64,000 nucleotides of DNA from Acridotheres tristis. Lineage: Eukaryota; Chordata; Aves; Passeriformes; Sturnidae. The stretch lies in NCBI GenBank assembly GCA_037013685.1, contig CM072886.1, positions 59,078,933 through 59,142,932 of the forward strand, given 5' to 3'. Below are positions 24,801 to 38,415 of this stretch, one piece after another; positions within the stretch are counted from its first letter, which is position 1; every line of letters begins with the position of its first letter. The position numbers were made by a program, and so were the translations under genes. The notes beneath the pieces were generated by a model. The model ran no database searches, had not been told where the DNA came from, and saw nothing but the letters and a program-made list of their open reading frames with translations.

Positions 24801-27800
24801 TAAATAACTATCACATCTCGCTCAGATCTTGGAGCTGAGATGTTCTAAGCCTAAGTGCAAGAAAGTAAGGAGGGTGGAACAGCATCTACCAAGAGAAAAA
24901 CTGAAAGAATCGGGTGGGGAGGGCTTTTGGACACACTAGTCTTTTTCCAGGTCTGAAACTGTCTGGGAGAGCTCTTCCCACATTTCCACAGGAAGAAATG
25001 TTTTTATTCCTGCAGATTTAGTATGTTGTGGATACAACCACTCCCTCAAGTGAGTCAGACTTTCACATGTCATACAACCTACATGTTTTCAAGTTCAGGG
25101 TCTAAAACATGTTTAGAAATTTCAGGGCCTGGGAAAAAAAATAATCCTGGAAATGCATACAGAAAAAGTTAATGTTGGAAGGGGTTTTTTTTCCTTGGGT
25201 CTGGTTGGGAAAAGTTGGAGGAGAAAAGAAAAGGAGTCTTCCATGTGAAATACTCTTTCTCAGAATGAACAGTGAAAGAATGTTTAAAGCAATGTTTACA
25301 ATGATGCTGGAATTTTCCCCTAAATGGATATTTTTTCTGAGCATCTCCTTCTGTCCCCTCACCCTCCATAATTTCCAAAGAAAATATTTGCTTTTCAAAC
25401 TTGCAACATTTCCAAAATTTTTACAAATTTTATAGTGATCTTAAGGCTGGGGATAGGACTGAGGCAAAGATCTGGGCCAGTAAGGTAAGATAAATTACGA
25501 CAAACATGTTGTAAAATGCAATTTGTAAACTAGAAATTGAGTCAAAATTTCTGGCTGCTACAGACATGAGATCCTGACCACATTCGAGGAATGGTTTACT
25601 CCTGGAAACCCTGTGAGGTTGACAGCCTGTGCAAGTGTGGATGACCTGACTAATTCTGAAGCTCACAAGCATCTTTCTGCAACTAACAGTCTAATGGCTG
25701 CTTACCTTACCTATAGTTTTAAAATTAGGCCAGAGCATGTCAAAAGGTTGCTGGACCCAGACAAGGATCAGAGGAGGCAGTGTCTGGGCTCAGGCAGACA
25801 GGAATCCTCTCTTGAAGAATGGTGCCCATGTTCATCTTCAACTTTGCTTCTGGAATTGAGCTTTCCTTATCTGTATTATAGAACTCCAAACTCACTGGGT
25901 TTCTCTCTGAAAGCCGTGAGTTCTTGTTTCATGTAGAAGCCACCACCAGTCTTGCTTTCTCTTTTCAAGACTTAATTGTTACTTCCTATCACAGGGTTGT
26001 ATCAACAGGTAACAAATACATGCAGGTGTATAGGGAAGCACCATCTTCAGTATTTTATACAACCACTGATATTCAAAAGCAAGGTACCTATACAGATTTA
26101 TTTAATATGTTAATACTTCCTAAATTTCTAGGTATTTTTAAACTAGCTGAAGCAACAGACATTTTTGTTCTTAAAGAAATGAAGTTTCATTTTCATAATG
26201 ACAAATATTTTAAATATGCCACAAATGTATGGATTTTCCTTTCCTCTAAGGAAAAATAAAGCCCAGCTGACATTCCTCTTCACCTTAAAAAGAGATGCAG
26301 ATGTTCTGCCTTTCTTACAGCCGTATTTGCGTAACTCAAGTTGACCTGATAGCTGTCTGTGTTCTCACAGTAAATATAGCATCTCAAAGCAACAGAGGGT
26401 TTTTTAGCCCAGGATTCGATCCCACATCCAGCTTCTTTCAGCCACAGATCCAAATTTGTTAGGCACCTATTTGCCCTCCATAAATAACGAGAAGGCTAAT
26501 TACAGTTCACTACCAGGTGTGATTCAGAAAAGCCTTTCCTAACATAACTGCCTCTAAGGACCCAGCTGACTTCAAGAAAGTGTTTTTGGAAACTCAATTA
26601 GGAGCATGTCTCGTGTTTTAATAGTGAGGTCAGGCCTTGGAAAAAATGGTATTCATGCAATTTTACACCAAGTCTACATAATTTTATATAGTGTAACAAT
26701 TGTGTTGCTTCTTAGGTTCATCTAGATGATAACCGCAAGTTGAAAGCAGAAGGGAAAAGCTGGCACAAAATAAATGTATTGAGGGTAGGAATTAGCCAGT
26801 GGCAGTGCTTATTGCAGAGGCATTTATCTGTATCTTCCCCACCCATTTCTTCCTCCAGAGGCAAAATTATACAATGTTCCTCCTTGCAGTGCTGCACAGT
26901 TTGCTTTTCACTTTGCAGCATGTATTTTACATTAATATCAACTTCTTGTACCTCCTCATACCTACAGGTCTGTGGCTTCAGAATACTCAGAAAGATCATA
27001 CAGCAATAAGTTAAACTCTGTTGGCTTCCATGCAGACCCAGAAATTTGTTCTGGGAAGCCCCATTTTGGCACTGAGCTGGGCAGTATCTCAGTTATACCC
27101 TCAGGAAACTCAGGATAAAGGCTAAGAATAACTCCTTGGTGCACACGCAATTTTGCAATTGGCATTCAATAACAATACTCACCATTTTCACCATTATTTG
27201 CTTAGGTACTGGAATTGTGCTGTGGATTATCTGCTCAAAATACCTATGCAAACACATCTCAGCCTTCACCATTTCCATTACAGCTCAGGAAATAGCTGGG
27301 AGAGGAAACTTAATTTCAAATATTTGTACAAATACAATGCTAATTTCTCAGTGAATGTTTCTACAAATCTTTCATGTTTATTTCACATAAATCCATGTAC
27401 GTTCAAGTTCTCTAAAGATCCACAGAATAAAATTCTTTCTCCCTCATCCACCCTCAACAAATTTGATCTGTGCTGTAACCTGACTTCAGATATTATCAAT
27501 TCCAACAGAGAATTTAATCTGAGTTTATAATTCACAGTTCTCAGTGGGAATAGTTGCATAAATCACACTTGTTTGCTTTCATTCCTTATTGCACAATATA
27601 GCAGTGAGACCATGGCAGAGTGAAATTTTCATGTTACACCCAGATATGGATTTCAAAATTTATTCTCTATTGGCTTATTACTTTGGTCACAAAAGAGGGA
27701 AGGAAACAATATGATATAATTAAAGAACACAATGTACATATTTAACTGAAAAAAAACCCAAAACCTTTTAAAATTAGAATATCCTAAGTGTAACAACAGA

Positions 27801-28200
27801 AAAGGGATACAACAGATACACTGTATCTTTAAACTATGCTGACTGGATGCTTGAAAATATGTACCAAGAGTGAGACTTACTGATTACTCAGTATAACTGC
27901 ATCAGTAGAAGAAGGGAAATACAACTGAGTCCAGGGAAACATGCACAGGTCTCTGTACCTCTAAAGAGCCTGGCAGCAAGTTACAGCTTTGGATCCATCC
28001 AAATATCCTTTTGTCAAACACAACTTATGTGTTTCTACCTAATTCATAGGGGTCTTGAACTCCCACTAAACCAAACCAACCTCACAAAACACACTCCTGC
28101 TCTTCACGAAACAATTCTGAAATATTGCAGGAGCCATCAGGAACGGCATCCTGATGGGTTTTAGTCAAGATTCATTTTGGCAAAAGATTTCTAGCAGCCT
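21898..28200. other. Non-coding stretch with GC-richer patches, no gene found
   Basis: Two visibly GC-richer patches stand out, 21900-22330 and 23720-23920, each with overlapping frames up to 149 codons that match no family. The stretch 24380-24720 contains a 13-base word, CCTGACAGCGCTG, twice (24475-24487 and 24639-24651). The remainder is AT-rich and unremarkable. Confidence 0.45.
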
Positions 28201-31200
28201 GCTGCAGGTTTAAATTTCCCTGGATATCTTCCCTGGTCTCCTTGGAGCTGTGCCTAAACGTCTAACTACAACCAGGTACAGAGGAGAAGGAATTTGCTTT
28301 TTCTGGCCCAGAAGGCTCTCACTGGGGAGGGGAGGAGCAGGGAGCTGGTGAGCCCCAGGGGTAGTCTCAGAAGCAGGGTACTTTCCAGGGCTAGCCTTGC
28401 CAGCCACAGGCACTGAAATATTTTTGGGCTGCGGGTTTAGATTTCCTGTTGGTTCATAGGAGAGGTCTAAGGCACACAGCTGTTTCATTGGCCTGCCCGT
28501 CTGCTCCTGTCCTTCACACTGCCTGGCACTGTGTGCATCCCTTTAAACCATGGAAAGAGCAAGTATATCGTTAGCCTTGAGCCAGGAGCTGCAGTTTATT
28601 GACAGGTTACATCGCTACCAATTACTAGGCTGGGAAAAGCAGTGGAAAATCAGGCCTTTCGTTGGAATACTCGGGTGGTATGTGTACTGCACACAGAGTG
28701 TTCTGGAACTGCTTCTGTCTGTCTGCTGGCTTGCAGAAGGATGCACAAGCCCACTCCCTCATTTCAGTACGTCAGTGAACTTCTCATAGCATCAACTGGA
28801 CTTTATGGATGGTGTTTATTTAATAATGCAGGGTGAAAACCAGGAAAAATACATGTTTCCTCAGAGGAAGCCCATACATCTGAGTTGCAAAACCAAGTAT
28901 TTTTCTTGAGGAAAAAAAAAAAAAGATAGAAAAATAAAAAATCTTAGGAAGTGGTTAGCATAAATAAAGTGAAAATAATTTGAGAATGAAATACTGAAGG
29001 ATACTAGAGTCATCAGCAAAACAAACAACTTTAAAGTCTTGGACTTAAGCCCCTCCTCAGTACGGACCCTCATCCTGATAGGCCATGCTGCTGTTCTTCT
29101 CAAACATAAAACTCAGAGGAAAGGGCTACTGCAGCTATGCTTGAAGAAAATTAATCTTCTTGTGGCGCTTCACTGTGCCACAGTACATTATAACTTTACC
29201 TATTAGCAAATACAGTACTGTGCTAATGACAAGCCAGACCTGCAACATGAACAGGAACCACTTATTTTTTTGAGGGAGAATAAGGCTTTTTTCCCTCCCT
29301 TTTTTTTCCTTTTCACCTCTAACCTCCTGTATGCACTACTCTAATGAAAGGTCAGAGGTTAGGACTTTATTTTCCTCCAGACCATGAATGCAAAATAACG
29401 TCAACATGAACAGTTCAATGACCCCTGTGTGTTCTGAAGCCACCGAAAAATGAAAACAAATGTTAATCTGAAGCCTGACTCAGGCTCTCTTTGCTGATCT
29501 GTACTTATGGAGCACATTAGGGCCACTTACGAAATGAGGCTGGGGGGTGACCTCTGACCCTGCTCCATTTTTGGATGGCCTTGCTCCGTTTGCTGTGGCC
29601 TGGTGCTGCTGCTGGCCCGGAGCACAGGGCTCCTGCTCCTTCTCCCGTGGTGCCCAGGGCTCCCTGAGTGCAGCTTACATAAGCCAGAGCAATCACCAGC
29701 ACACATCAATGGCAACACTCCAATTTAAGAGTAGATGGCTGGAGTAGGTGTTATTAGTACCCTGTGTCAAGCTGTGATTGCTCACATATGGCTGCAGGCT
29801 GAATAGCACTTTTGATTCAGGACAGAGAAAGAAAACGTTGGTGGTAAGGAAAAAGAAAAGGAAGATGAAACAGTCTCGAACTTACACTTTTCTGGTTTGA
29901 GGTGGTTGGATTAGAAATCCTCCTCTGGATTCCTAGGTGGTCCTGTTCTTAAAGTCCCAGTCCTATGACATTGAAGCCACATACTCAAAAGCAAAATAGT
30001 TGTTTGCAAAAGGCTTCTGATGAATAACACATTCTTCTTGGTAGTATGACAAAAACCAGAGAAATATTTTCTCTATAAAATTATTTTTAAACAAGAGTGA
30101 GGTTCTTGCATTTTATCTCATCATTCCAAGACAGACACATTTCATTCCTTGTTTTTTTTGCTTTACCCTACCCTTTTTCCAGTTCAGTGGAAATGCAAAT
30201 AAGAACTAGAAGTTTAAGTCTGCATTGTTTAGATCTGAAGATTACTGTTGGCCTACAAATGCAAGCTGTTTGAAGACTATTAGAGAGCTTGGGTTTTTTT
30301 TCCTTTTTCTGGAAAAATCTTCTGAAGTAAAAATCATATATGTCACATCAGCTTCTTTTGAATATTTTGCTACAGAATGCCCTAAAAAGCATATATTTTG
30401 CATATACAGTGTTGCGCAAGGGAAAAAAGAAGAGATGAGATATAGTCAGCCCTATTAAAGCTTGCAAAGAGAAATGAACGATTACATAAAATTGTCCTTT
30501 GAAACAGCTGGGTCTCAAAACAGAAAAAAAGCCAATGAACTCTTTGTTTGGGACGGGCTGAACATATTTCTAGGCTTATAGATACATAAAACTCTGCTAT
30601 ACTAATGTATTGTAATTCCCTACTTCTGCACTTAAAAGTGATGTGCAATTTTCTCTACTTCAACAGGGCTCTTCAAGTGAAAAGACTGAGCACTAGGGGT
30701 CAGAAATCACTAGATGTTCCTTTCATTAAACAGCAGGTGTTCATAAATTTGCTGCATAGTTCAAATGCAATTAGTTTCAACTGCTTTTAAAGAGTATGAT
30801 TTCATATCTGGTTTTGGGGACATCACCTAACATCGTACTTGAAACAGTGAAACTAATGTTTTCCCACTGCAGCCTTTGCCAACCTTTGTTACAGTCTTCA
30901 AAGTAAAACTAAGTCAAATGAAAATGTCAACAGGTAGTGGTTAACAATTTTATTGAGATGAGCCAAAAAATCATACACTGTTATTATTAATGATTTTTAT
31001 ATCAGTTAGATGGCTCTAGCATGTACTGTCTGAGTTACTCAGAAGTCTTTATGAATAGCCTTTTATGCTGTGATGGATACATGAATTGGCTGGTACTACA
31101 AAGTCAGCATTTAGTATAAGTTCTTAATGTACTGACAGCAGATGCTCAAGAAAAAGACACTGCAAGCTCTTAATGGTGATGACCATGAATGAGTAGATTA

Positions 31201-33418
31201 GGTGTAGATGCATGTTTACCTTTAAGCTGTAACAAATGGTTAGTTTGAGGAGGATAAACCTGATGAGAGGGAAGGAAGGGAAGAAGACCATCACATCTAT
31301 AGGGGCTGTGGATCACCAACATTGGTGGAAGACCAACCATTTCAATTTAAGGATGTAAAACTTAGCATTTCTTCGAATTCCCCAGCCTGTTGTCTTTAGT
31401 CATGTTTCAAAATCCATTAGTACTTTTCCACAGGTATACCTTAACAGTGGCTCTTGCAAACAACATTAGTCTCGAAAATTCCTCTCCTATCTGAATCCCT
31501 GAATTCTGAGTGGACTCACCCAGAAATCTAGGAGCTGAACTGAATGCTGGTAGGCAAATGTGTGGAAGAGTCACTCTTTTTCTGTGAAATCCTAAATATT
31601 GAAGTATTCGATTTAACATCTCATGTTGTAGGCCAAGTTAATTCATTGATGTAATTTTGAAAGGGAGGTGGGGCGTCATGCGGTATTTTGCAAAGCTGTT
31701 CAGAAGAAAAATCTCTTCCCTTGAATGATTCATGTCTAAATTTATGGAATCCTTTAAAACCTGTTTCATTCTGACTTGATTCTGATTTTTGCATGTCTCT
31801 TTTTCTTTTACCTTTGCTTTCCTTTTGGGTATCCATAAAGCAAAAAGCCTTACATAGACATAGCCTTGTTCTTGTTATCCTCAAAGTTTTGCCTAGGTTT
31901 TGAGCCTGGATAGAAACCATTTGCATAATCTGTATAAATTATCTATATATTTATGTAACTTTTGTAAGTATTTCTGTAACTACACAGGAGAATACGTACC
32001 ACTATAATAACATAAAGCTTCATTAGCACCACAAAAGAATATAAAACCATATAAAAATGTGGGCCCTTCATTCCAAGACTTCTTGCCTTCTGTTGTGGTT
32101 TTGGATGGAAGGACAGTGCAAGGGGAGCTGAATTTGAAAAGGAGATTTTCCTTCCCCCAAAAAATTAGTTAGCTTTAATTATCAGGGTGGTGCTTTCTTT
32201 ATATATGGAGATACAGATATTGCATGCTTAAAATATCACTGTTCTGTGAAATATTCTCTTCTGTTTAATCTAGTCTGAACAGAGTTTGGTGTTGTTTCCA
32301 TGGATAAGAGTCTTAATAGGAATCTGAATTGCCTCTTCAGCAAAGGCTATAAAAACATTATACTGCTCAGTCTTATGCTTTCTCAGGGCCAATTTTTAAA
32401 TTTGAGTTTGAAAGCCTTTTCAGGGGGCTACTATCTGAAGGGACTCCAACAGATTGCTTGTCACCTTCTGTCCTCGCCAAGCTTCCCTGAAGAAGCAATA
32501 CACAGTAGCAACCCAATAAGTCCTACACAGCTGGTAGCCATCAATTGAGAAGCCAAATCCAGAAAATAAGAGGTCAAAGTGAAGCAAGGAGAAAATTCTG
32601 GGATCAAGACCACATTTCTGCTTGTTTGTCCTCCAGGCCTGTTGGCTGATTAATACAAGCTATCTCCTTCCCAAAACCACCTGACAAAACTGAGAAGACA
32701 GAGCTATGAATCCTGCTTCCTAGGACACACAGCACCTTTTGAATGAAAGGGAAACAGAGTGACTTCTTGAATGGTGAGAAGATTTACTTTTCACTCCTAT
32801 GAGTAAAGTGTTTCATATGTTGTCAGTTTTCATTTAATTTTGCACCTGTTGTAAATGCTCTTTTTTCAGAGTATAAAAGAAAACATAGAAATAAGTGGTC
32901 ATGGAGAATAGGATATAAGCGTGATGGAAATAGACCATTAGAAACAAATTTTTTAAAAAATGCAAAGGTGAGAAAAACTAGGAAAGGGAAGAAGATGTGC
33001 GTTGTGTTCCCTATCTTTTTAAAACACACCACTTCCATACTGAGCATCAACCGCTAGAAAATTATTGATCCTATACCAACAACAGTGTTTTTCTTCAGAA
33101 AGATTTCAGAAAGTTTGTTGAATGAGCTAGGGGTGTGAAATTTATGTAAGCTATTTGGAGCAGGAGCTATCTTTTATGCATTTGTACAATAGCTAGCACA
33201 AGGTATTTATAAATGTCTAGCCAGATAAATGGAGTTATCGGGTAGTGTCACCTAAAACGCAAATAACAGTAGCAAAAATAATAATAAATCTCTCTGTACT
33301 GAACAGGAATTTAACTCTGAATCACAAGTGTTTTATCTTCATTTTTTTGAAAAGCTGCATGTTTATCCAGCCAAACAATTGAAGCATGCTGGATCTCGAA
33401 GCTCTGAGTTTTAAAAGC
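28201..33418. other. Non-coding stretch with GC-richer patches, no gene found
   Basis: GC-richer patches lie at about 28230-28540, with a Pro-rich minus-strand frame, and 29540-29690. Neither contains a recognisable protein or transposon end. The rest is AT-rich, with A runs near 28910 and T runs near 29290 and 30290. Confidence 0.45.
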
Positions 33419-33552
33419 CAGAATAGATGGGGCTCTGAGCAACCTGACCTAGGGGAAGATGTCCCTGCTCATGGCAGGGGGGCTGGAACTAAAGATCATC
33501 ATCTTTAAGGTCCCTTCCAACTCAAACCATTCTGTGGGTCTTTGAATCTATA
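33419..33552 (+). mobile_element. CR1 LINE, 3'-end fragment
   Basis: The sequence holds the last 130 or so bases of CR1: ATGGGGCTCTGAGCAACCTG, CTAGGGGAAGATGTCCCTG, CATGGCAGGGGGGCTGGAAC, TTTAAGGTCCCTTCCAACTC and AAACCATTCTGTGGGTC. It is a heavily 5'-truncated copy with no coding capacity. Its similarity to the standard CR1 tail is better than that of the 21450-21897 copy. Confidence 0.92.
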
Positions 33553-35565
33553 AATCTCTAGAGAAGAAGTGCATCCTGGAAAACTGAGGTATAAATCCAA
33601 CAGGACCCAAGTAGCTTCCCAGCCTTCCTGTGCAACGCTGAGCCTGCCTCTGCAACCTGGACACCAAGCTTCATGCTGGAGCTTGCCTCTCCACAAACCA
33701 CCACCAGGTGTTTACCAGGCTAGGAGAAAAACTCTATCAACCCTTTTTGTCCTAGGAATTATAGAATTCATGACCAAATTAATACAACAAAACTACATGT
33801 GACGTATCTTAGTCAAATGCAAGAGACAGAGATGTGTGTCTGTGTATACCTGTATCATTGAAAATACTGATGATACATACAGTCTTAGAAACAAAATGGA
33901 CTATAGAAACAAGGACAGCAGCAACAATTGATGAGTAAAGACAATGGTTAGTTATAATTTTTTCAAAACAAATAAGTGCACTAAAAATTCACTCAAAAGA
34001 CCCATTCAGGGTCTCTGGGCTGTCTCCTTCTCCTCTTGTCTCCTGGTCTTCATGTTAACATAGATTTCTGTTAATTTAATTCCTAAAGTGTCTCAGCTGA
34101 GCTCATTTGTAATATTATCACATATTCTGTAACAAAAAAATTGCCTTTTTTTACACGACACTCGGTTCTCAGGTAGTGGCCTTGTAGGTGAGTGACAAAG
34201 CTGACAGTAAACCCTGTATGTGCTAGCTCCTACTCCTGTGGACTTAAACCTTTCTTACTTGCATTCATCTGACTCACCAATCTACCTAGATGGAAAAAAT
34301 CCCACCCTAATGACATGCTAAAATGAAGGGTAACAATTCTCTGTGCTTGCTTTCCTGATGCAATAAATGCCCACCTGAGGAAATGCAGATGTGTGAGTTG
34401 GCACAGTGCACACCAACTCACATTGCCTAGTTAATGGGCAGCCAGGCAGACCGGTGGAATCACTTCATGACCACAGAGCTGACAAAACTCTGGGTCTGGA
34501 AAGATGGACTCATGTTTTCCAGACTCCTCTCCCAGGGAAGAGGAGCAGGGGCCAACATCCCAAGATTAAATTGTAGCTAAAGACCAGTGAGTTCTCCAGA
34601 AACTACAAATTTGCCCAAAAATATGGTTGCATGAGTATAAATGAAAAGATAACTCCAGATGAGAGAAGAAATTATAGGAAGAAGAATTTCAAAAATGTCA
34701 CGCACCCATGCTAACAGGGCTCATTTCTAAAAGGTTAAAACGACATTTGTTCACATAGTTCTCACTGTGGCATTTCGATAAAGCTGCTCTGAGTCGCTTC
34801 TGTCTTGGCAGATGCTCAGCAGCTCTCTTTTTCCTCTCCTTGCTCTGTCAGCAGCATCTGGCTGCAGTGTTTCCACCTCTGCAGCTGTTTCTCAGCTGTG
34901 CACACAGACAGGTAGGGCAAGGGGCTGACACACAGCCATCGGGAAACGAGGCAAGAGAGGGAAATGCCAGCTGGAAAAGAGGTTATGAGGGGCTTTTTCC
35001 AGCCCTAAAGAAAGGATAAGGCTCAGGTTTGCTCTATCAGGTGCCGGTGGCAGGACAAAGAGGTCAGTGTTGTGCACATCTGCCTCTGTGATTCAGACCA
35101 GAGGATGTGGTGGGCCAGCAGGGTAGTGATAACATCAAGAGCAGTGCCTGTGCCTCTGCACAGTGTTTTCTCTCTTTCTGTGAAACAACTGCTCAGAATC
35201 CCTTCATAAAAATCCCAACTGCTGACTGGGAGCAGCCTTAAATTGAAACACCTGCTCACTATTAGATGCCGGATTGCTGACTCCTCCATGGTCCATACCA
35301 GGTGTTTGATTCCAGGTTGAGCTGGATGGGCAGATGGACAAACATGGCCCTGTGACACTCTCCTGCTTCCATCACTGGATGACCTTTCTCTGTCCCTCAC
35401 CAAACTTCTCATTCTTTCTCCTGGTAATAGTCTCTCACCATTACCACACAATGGTGGTAGAGCTGAGGCCCAGTGAAATGGCAGTGCTGACAAATGCTTT
35501 TACATGTGCTTGGTCTGGGGTGATTGTGTTTCTCCAAAGCACACCAAGGGCTTCTTATCTTGCAG

Positions 35566-35641
35566 ACAGCTGTCATTGCTCCAGAAAGAGGCAAGCAGAT
35601 GTTTGCTGCTGCTGCTGCTGCTTACTTAGATGCAAGGGTTG
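35566..35641 (+). other. Exon-like stretch with (GCT)6, unassigned
   Basis: A stretch ending in TTATCTTGCAG at 35565 looks like a 3' splice acceptor, and GGTAAAA at 35641 could be a donor, giving a 76-bp phase-0 candidate exon. The frame reads TAVIAPERGK, then six alanines from the (GCT)6 run at 35605-35622, then YLDAR. This is open and protein-like but short. I recognise no family, and no companion exon was found nearby. Chance is a realistic explanation. Confidence 0.15.
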
Positions 35642-37860
35642 GTAAAATTCCTCTTTTACCAGCTCAGCTTTTTGAAAGATTCCTAGCAAACCAAACCAAA
35701 GCAATTTCTTTCTGAGCAGGATTTCTTTCCACCTTCTTAAGGCTCACAGTCTTCCCCTGCTGCTGTTGGCTGGCATTAATCTTAAAACGTACAGTATTAG
35801 GAGCTATGCCAGTGCCCATGTGTTTCCTTTTTAGAACAGCTCATGATATAAAAACATTCTTAGTTCAGACGTGGAAATAGACCAGACAAGCATATAGGCA
35901 AGTCTTCCGCTGATCAGAGGAAATATGAATATCAGGATAAAAGGAGGAGAAAGCTGCTTCAAATGCTACTGAGTCCAACAAGGTATCTTTCAGAGGATCA
36001 GGAGCACAAGCGCAGTTCCTCAATTTCCAGCCCTGTGTGCTGCTGACTCACCACCTCCAGGAGCCACTTCAGTCCTCGTTCCCCAATTCCTCTGGGATCC
36101 AGAGTTATGTCAAGGAAAATTAGAAAGAACCAGCTTTTTGTCCCTCATCCCCAGCAGTTCCCCTTATGTCACTAAAGAACATCACATGTCCTGCTTAAAC
36201 ACTTAGCCTTCTCGAAAACTACCCCCAGACAAGATGACTTTGCATTCATTGCCTCCTATTCAGTCTAGTGGGGTAAATATCACTCTATGGCCTTGTGCCT
36301 GTTTTTTACGTTCAGTTTTCTTCAGCTGTGGTGGGATTGCTGGAGTAGCCATGGGATGCTGACATGGAAAGAATGAAAATTTTGAAATCTCCTTGCCAAG
36401 CATATTCCAAAGATGAACTTTGGAAACCCGTGTTTTGTTTTTATGTCTATACATTAAATTAATCTCTCCAGTAAGCCAGGTTTGCTCAAGAATGTGATTT
36501 TTGAGAAGGAGTGGCAATTAAAATTCCTTATATACTTTCCACCCTTAGAGCTGAGGCCAATGCATCTCAAAAAATAAAAGTAAACCACAAACACATGTGA
36601 GCACTGTGAGCATCTGATCACCTGACTTGAATCAATTGATATTTACTTATCTGAACCCTTTTTTTCAAAAGATTTGACTGACATAAGCATTCCCTCTGCT
36701 CTCTCTATGGGGATGGCTAGCAGATATCAGGCAGATGTAGTGGGGAAACCAGTTTTTTCTCCAATAGTTGCCATACAGGTTCTCTTTTTCCTATGACACC
36801 TTTCTAAAAGTCTCCATGAGCTATTTGGAGGAGAGTCATTAGTGGAGGTGAAGAGAAAAGAAACAGACTTTCATTGCTTTTAATGGAATGGCTAGAAAAA
36901 CAAGTATGAACCTTTTCTCCAGCCCTTGTGTCTTATTTATTCCTTTTATTGGCTTTTCACAGGCTTGGGCTGTCTATATGCAGTATAACACTTTGAATAG
37001 GGCCCCAGTGGTCCATGAGTTTAGTCGAGAACTTAAATCAGACTTAATCTTTAAAAGACTTTTTTTCCTGATAGCAGAAGATTTCCTCATGATTTCAAGT
37101 TTAAAATGTGAATTTTTAATTGTTTGGGGTTTTTTTAATGTGAGCTGGCTGTTGAATCTCAATGAGATTCAGCCACCTAACCCTCTTAGGCTTCCTCAGA
37201 AATCCCACCCTCAGCCAGATAAAGCATGGTATTTTAGCTGAAGAATGAAGTTAGCATGCACATGGATGTCTGATCTTATGTTTTGTTATTAGAAGACAGA
37301 CTTAAAAGGGGACTGGACAACAGAATAATTAACTGTGGAACTTTCTCATTCTATAAACAACGATTGATGCCAATAACAGTGGCAAGAAAGCAAGGTCAGA
37401 GCAGAAATGAGGCTCTAAAAGACAGCTGCTGGAATATGAACTATTTGCTTCCCACATTTAAAATGAAAGACCTGTATGCCCTACTTGATTTCTGTGAGAA
37501 ATGGAAGTAGAATCAAAATGGAGGGAAGTAGGGCCATGCTAAACTCTTTTTTTTTCTTTTATTTTTATTTTTTGTACATTTTAGAAGACACTCTTGTTCT
37601 GAGAAATATGTTTTACCTTTTGTAGACTGTTTTTTTCAGCACAGTTTGAAGAGCTACGTGTTGAAAAAGTAACATGCAGCTATGTCTAAAAATAATTCTA
37701 AAACATATAATAAATCCACTGTCTCCATTATATTCTTCATTTTTATTTAGAGGACTGCAAACATGAGCCTAAGAAAACTTGTTTGTACATAAGAAGTATT
37801 ATAAATACACCTATAAAATAAATGTAACCTTTAATCTGTCAGGAATCCTACTGAAAACTA

Positions 37861-37917
37861 TATGTGTGAATATATATATATGTGTATGTATATACACACA
37901 TGCACATACATATACAG
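37861..37917. repeat. Alternating TA/TG/CA low-complexity tract, partly self-complementary
   Basis: The stretch alternates purine and pyrimidine for most of its length (TATATATATGTGTATG, then TATACACACATGCACATACA), and its two halves are partly complementary. It is a decayed dinucleotide microsatellite. A similar one lies near 44795-44834. Confidence 0.75.
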
Positions 37918-38328
37918 GTGGTGAAGAGGGGATGATATTCAGACACAGCAATGGAGCAGTATCAGAACTTTTTTCCCCTTGTCGATACTCTCCTGTCTGG
38001 GAGGGAAAGTGGCAGCTGTTTAGCACTGTGATGTTACTGAAATGAGCACCTTACACATCACAGGCACTTAGTATGCACCCAAATAGTGCAGGAAAGTGGA
38101 CTTAGAGAAACAGATACAATTATGTCTGAAACTGTCCCCCAAAACATGAATAAAGACAAATAGCACCTAATTTTTCCCTTTTTTATCATGAACTCTATGC
38201 TTAAGTGTTAGCTCTGTAGGGATCCATGAGCACCATCTTCTCTTGAAGCATTAACAACTTTTCCTTCAGCATTCAGACTATTACCAACTTAACTCGATTC
38301 TTTTAAACAGTAAATTATAGTACGATGG

Positions 38329-38415
38329 CTTGTTGGTTTGTTTTGGTTTGTTGGGTTTTGTTTGGTTGGTTTTTTATATCATTTGGATTTTTTTTTCTTT
38401 GTTTTGCTTTGTTCT
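38329..38415. repeat. T/G-rich low-complexity tract
   Basis: The plus strand is made of GTTTG, GGTTTGTT and TTTTG units followed by a T run. It is simple sequence. Confidence 0.75.

Noticed and set aside
26395..26440. Possible tRNA B-box (GGATCGAATCC on the minus strand)
   Set aside because: No matching A-box at the right distance and no cloverleaf arms could be paired.
35023..35493. 156-codon minus-strand frame
   Set aside because: No domain, low-complexity absent, no splice-site support and no companion exon; consistent with chance.
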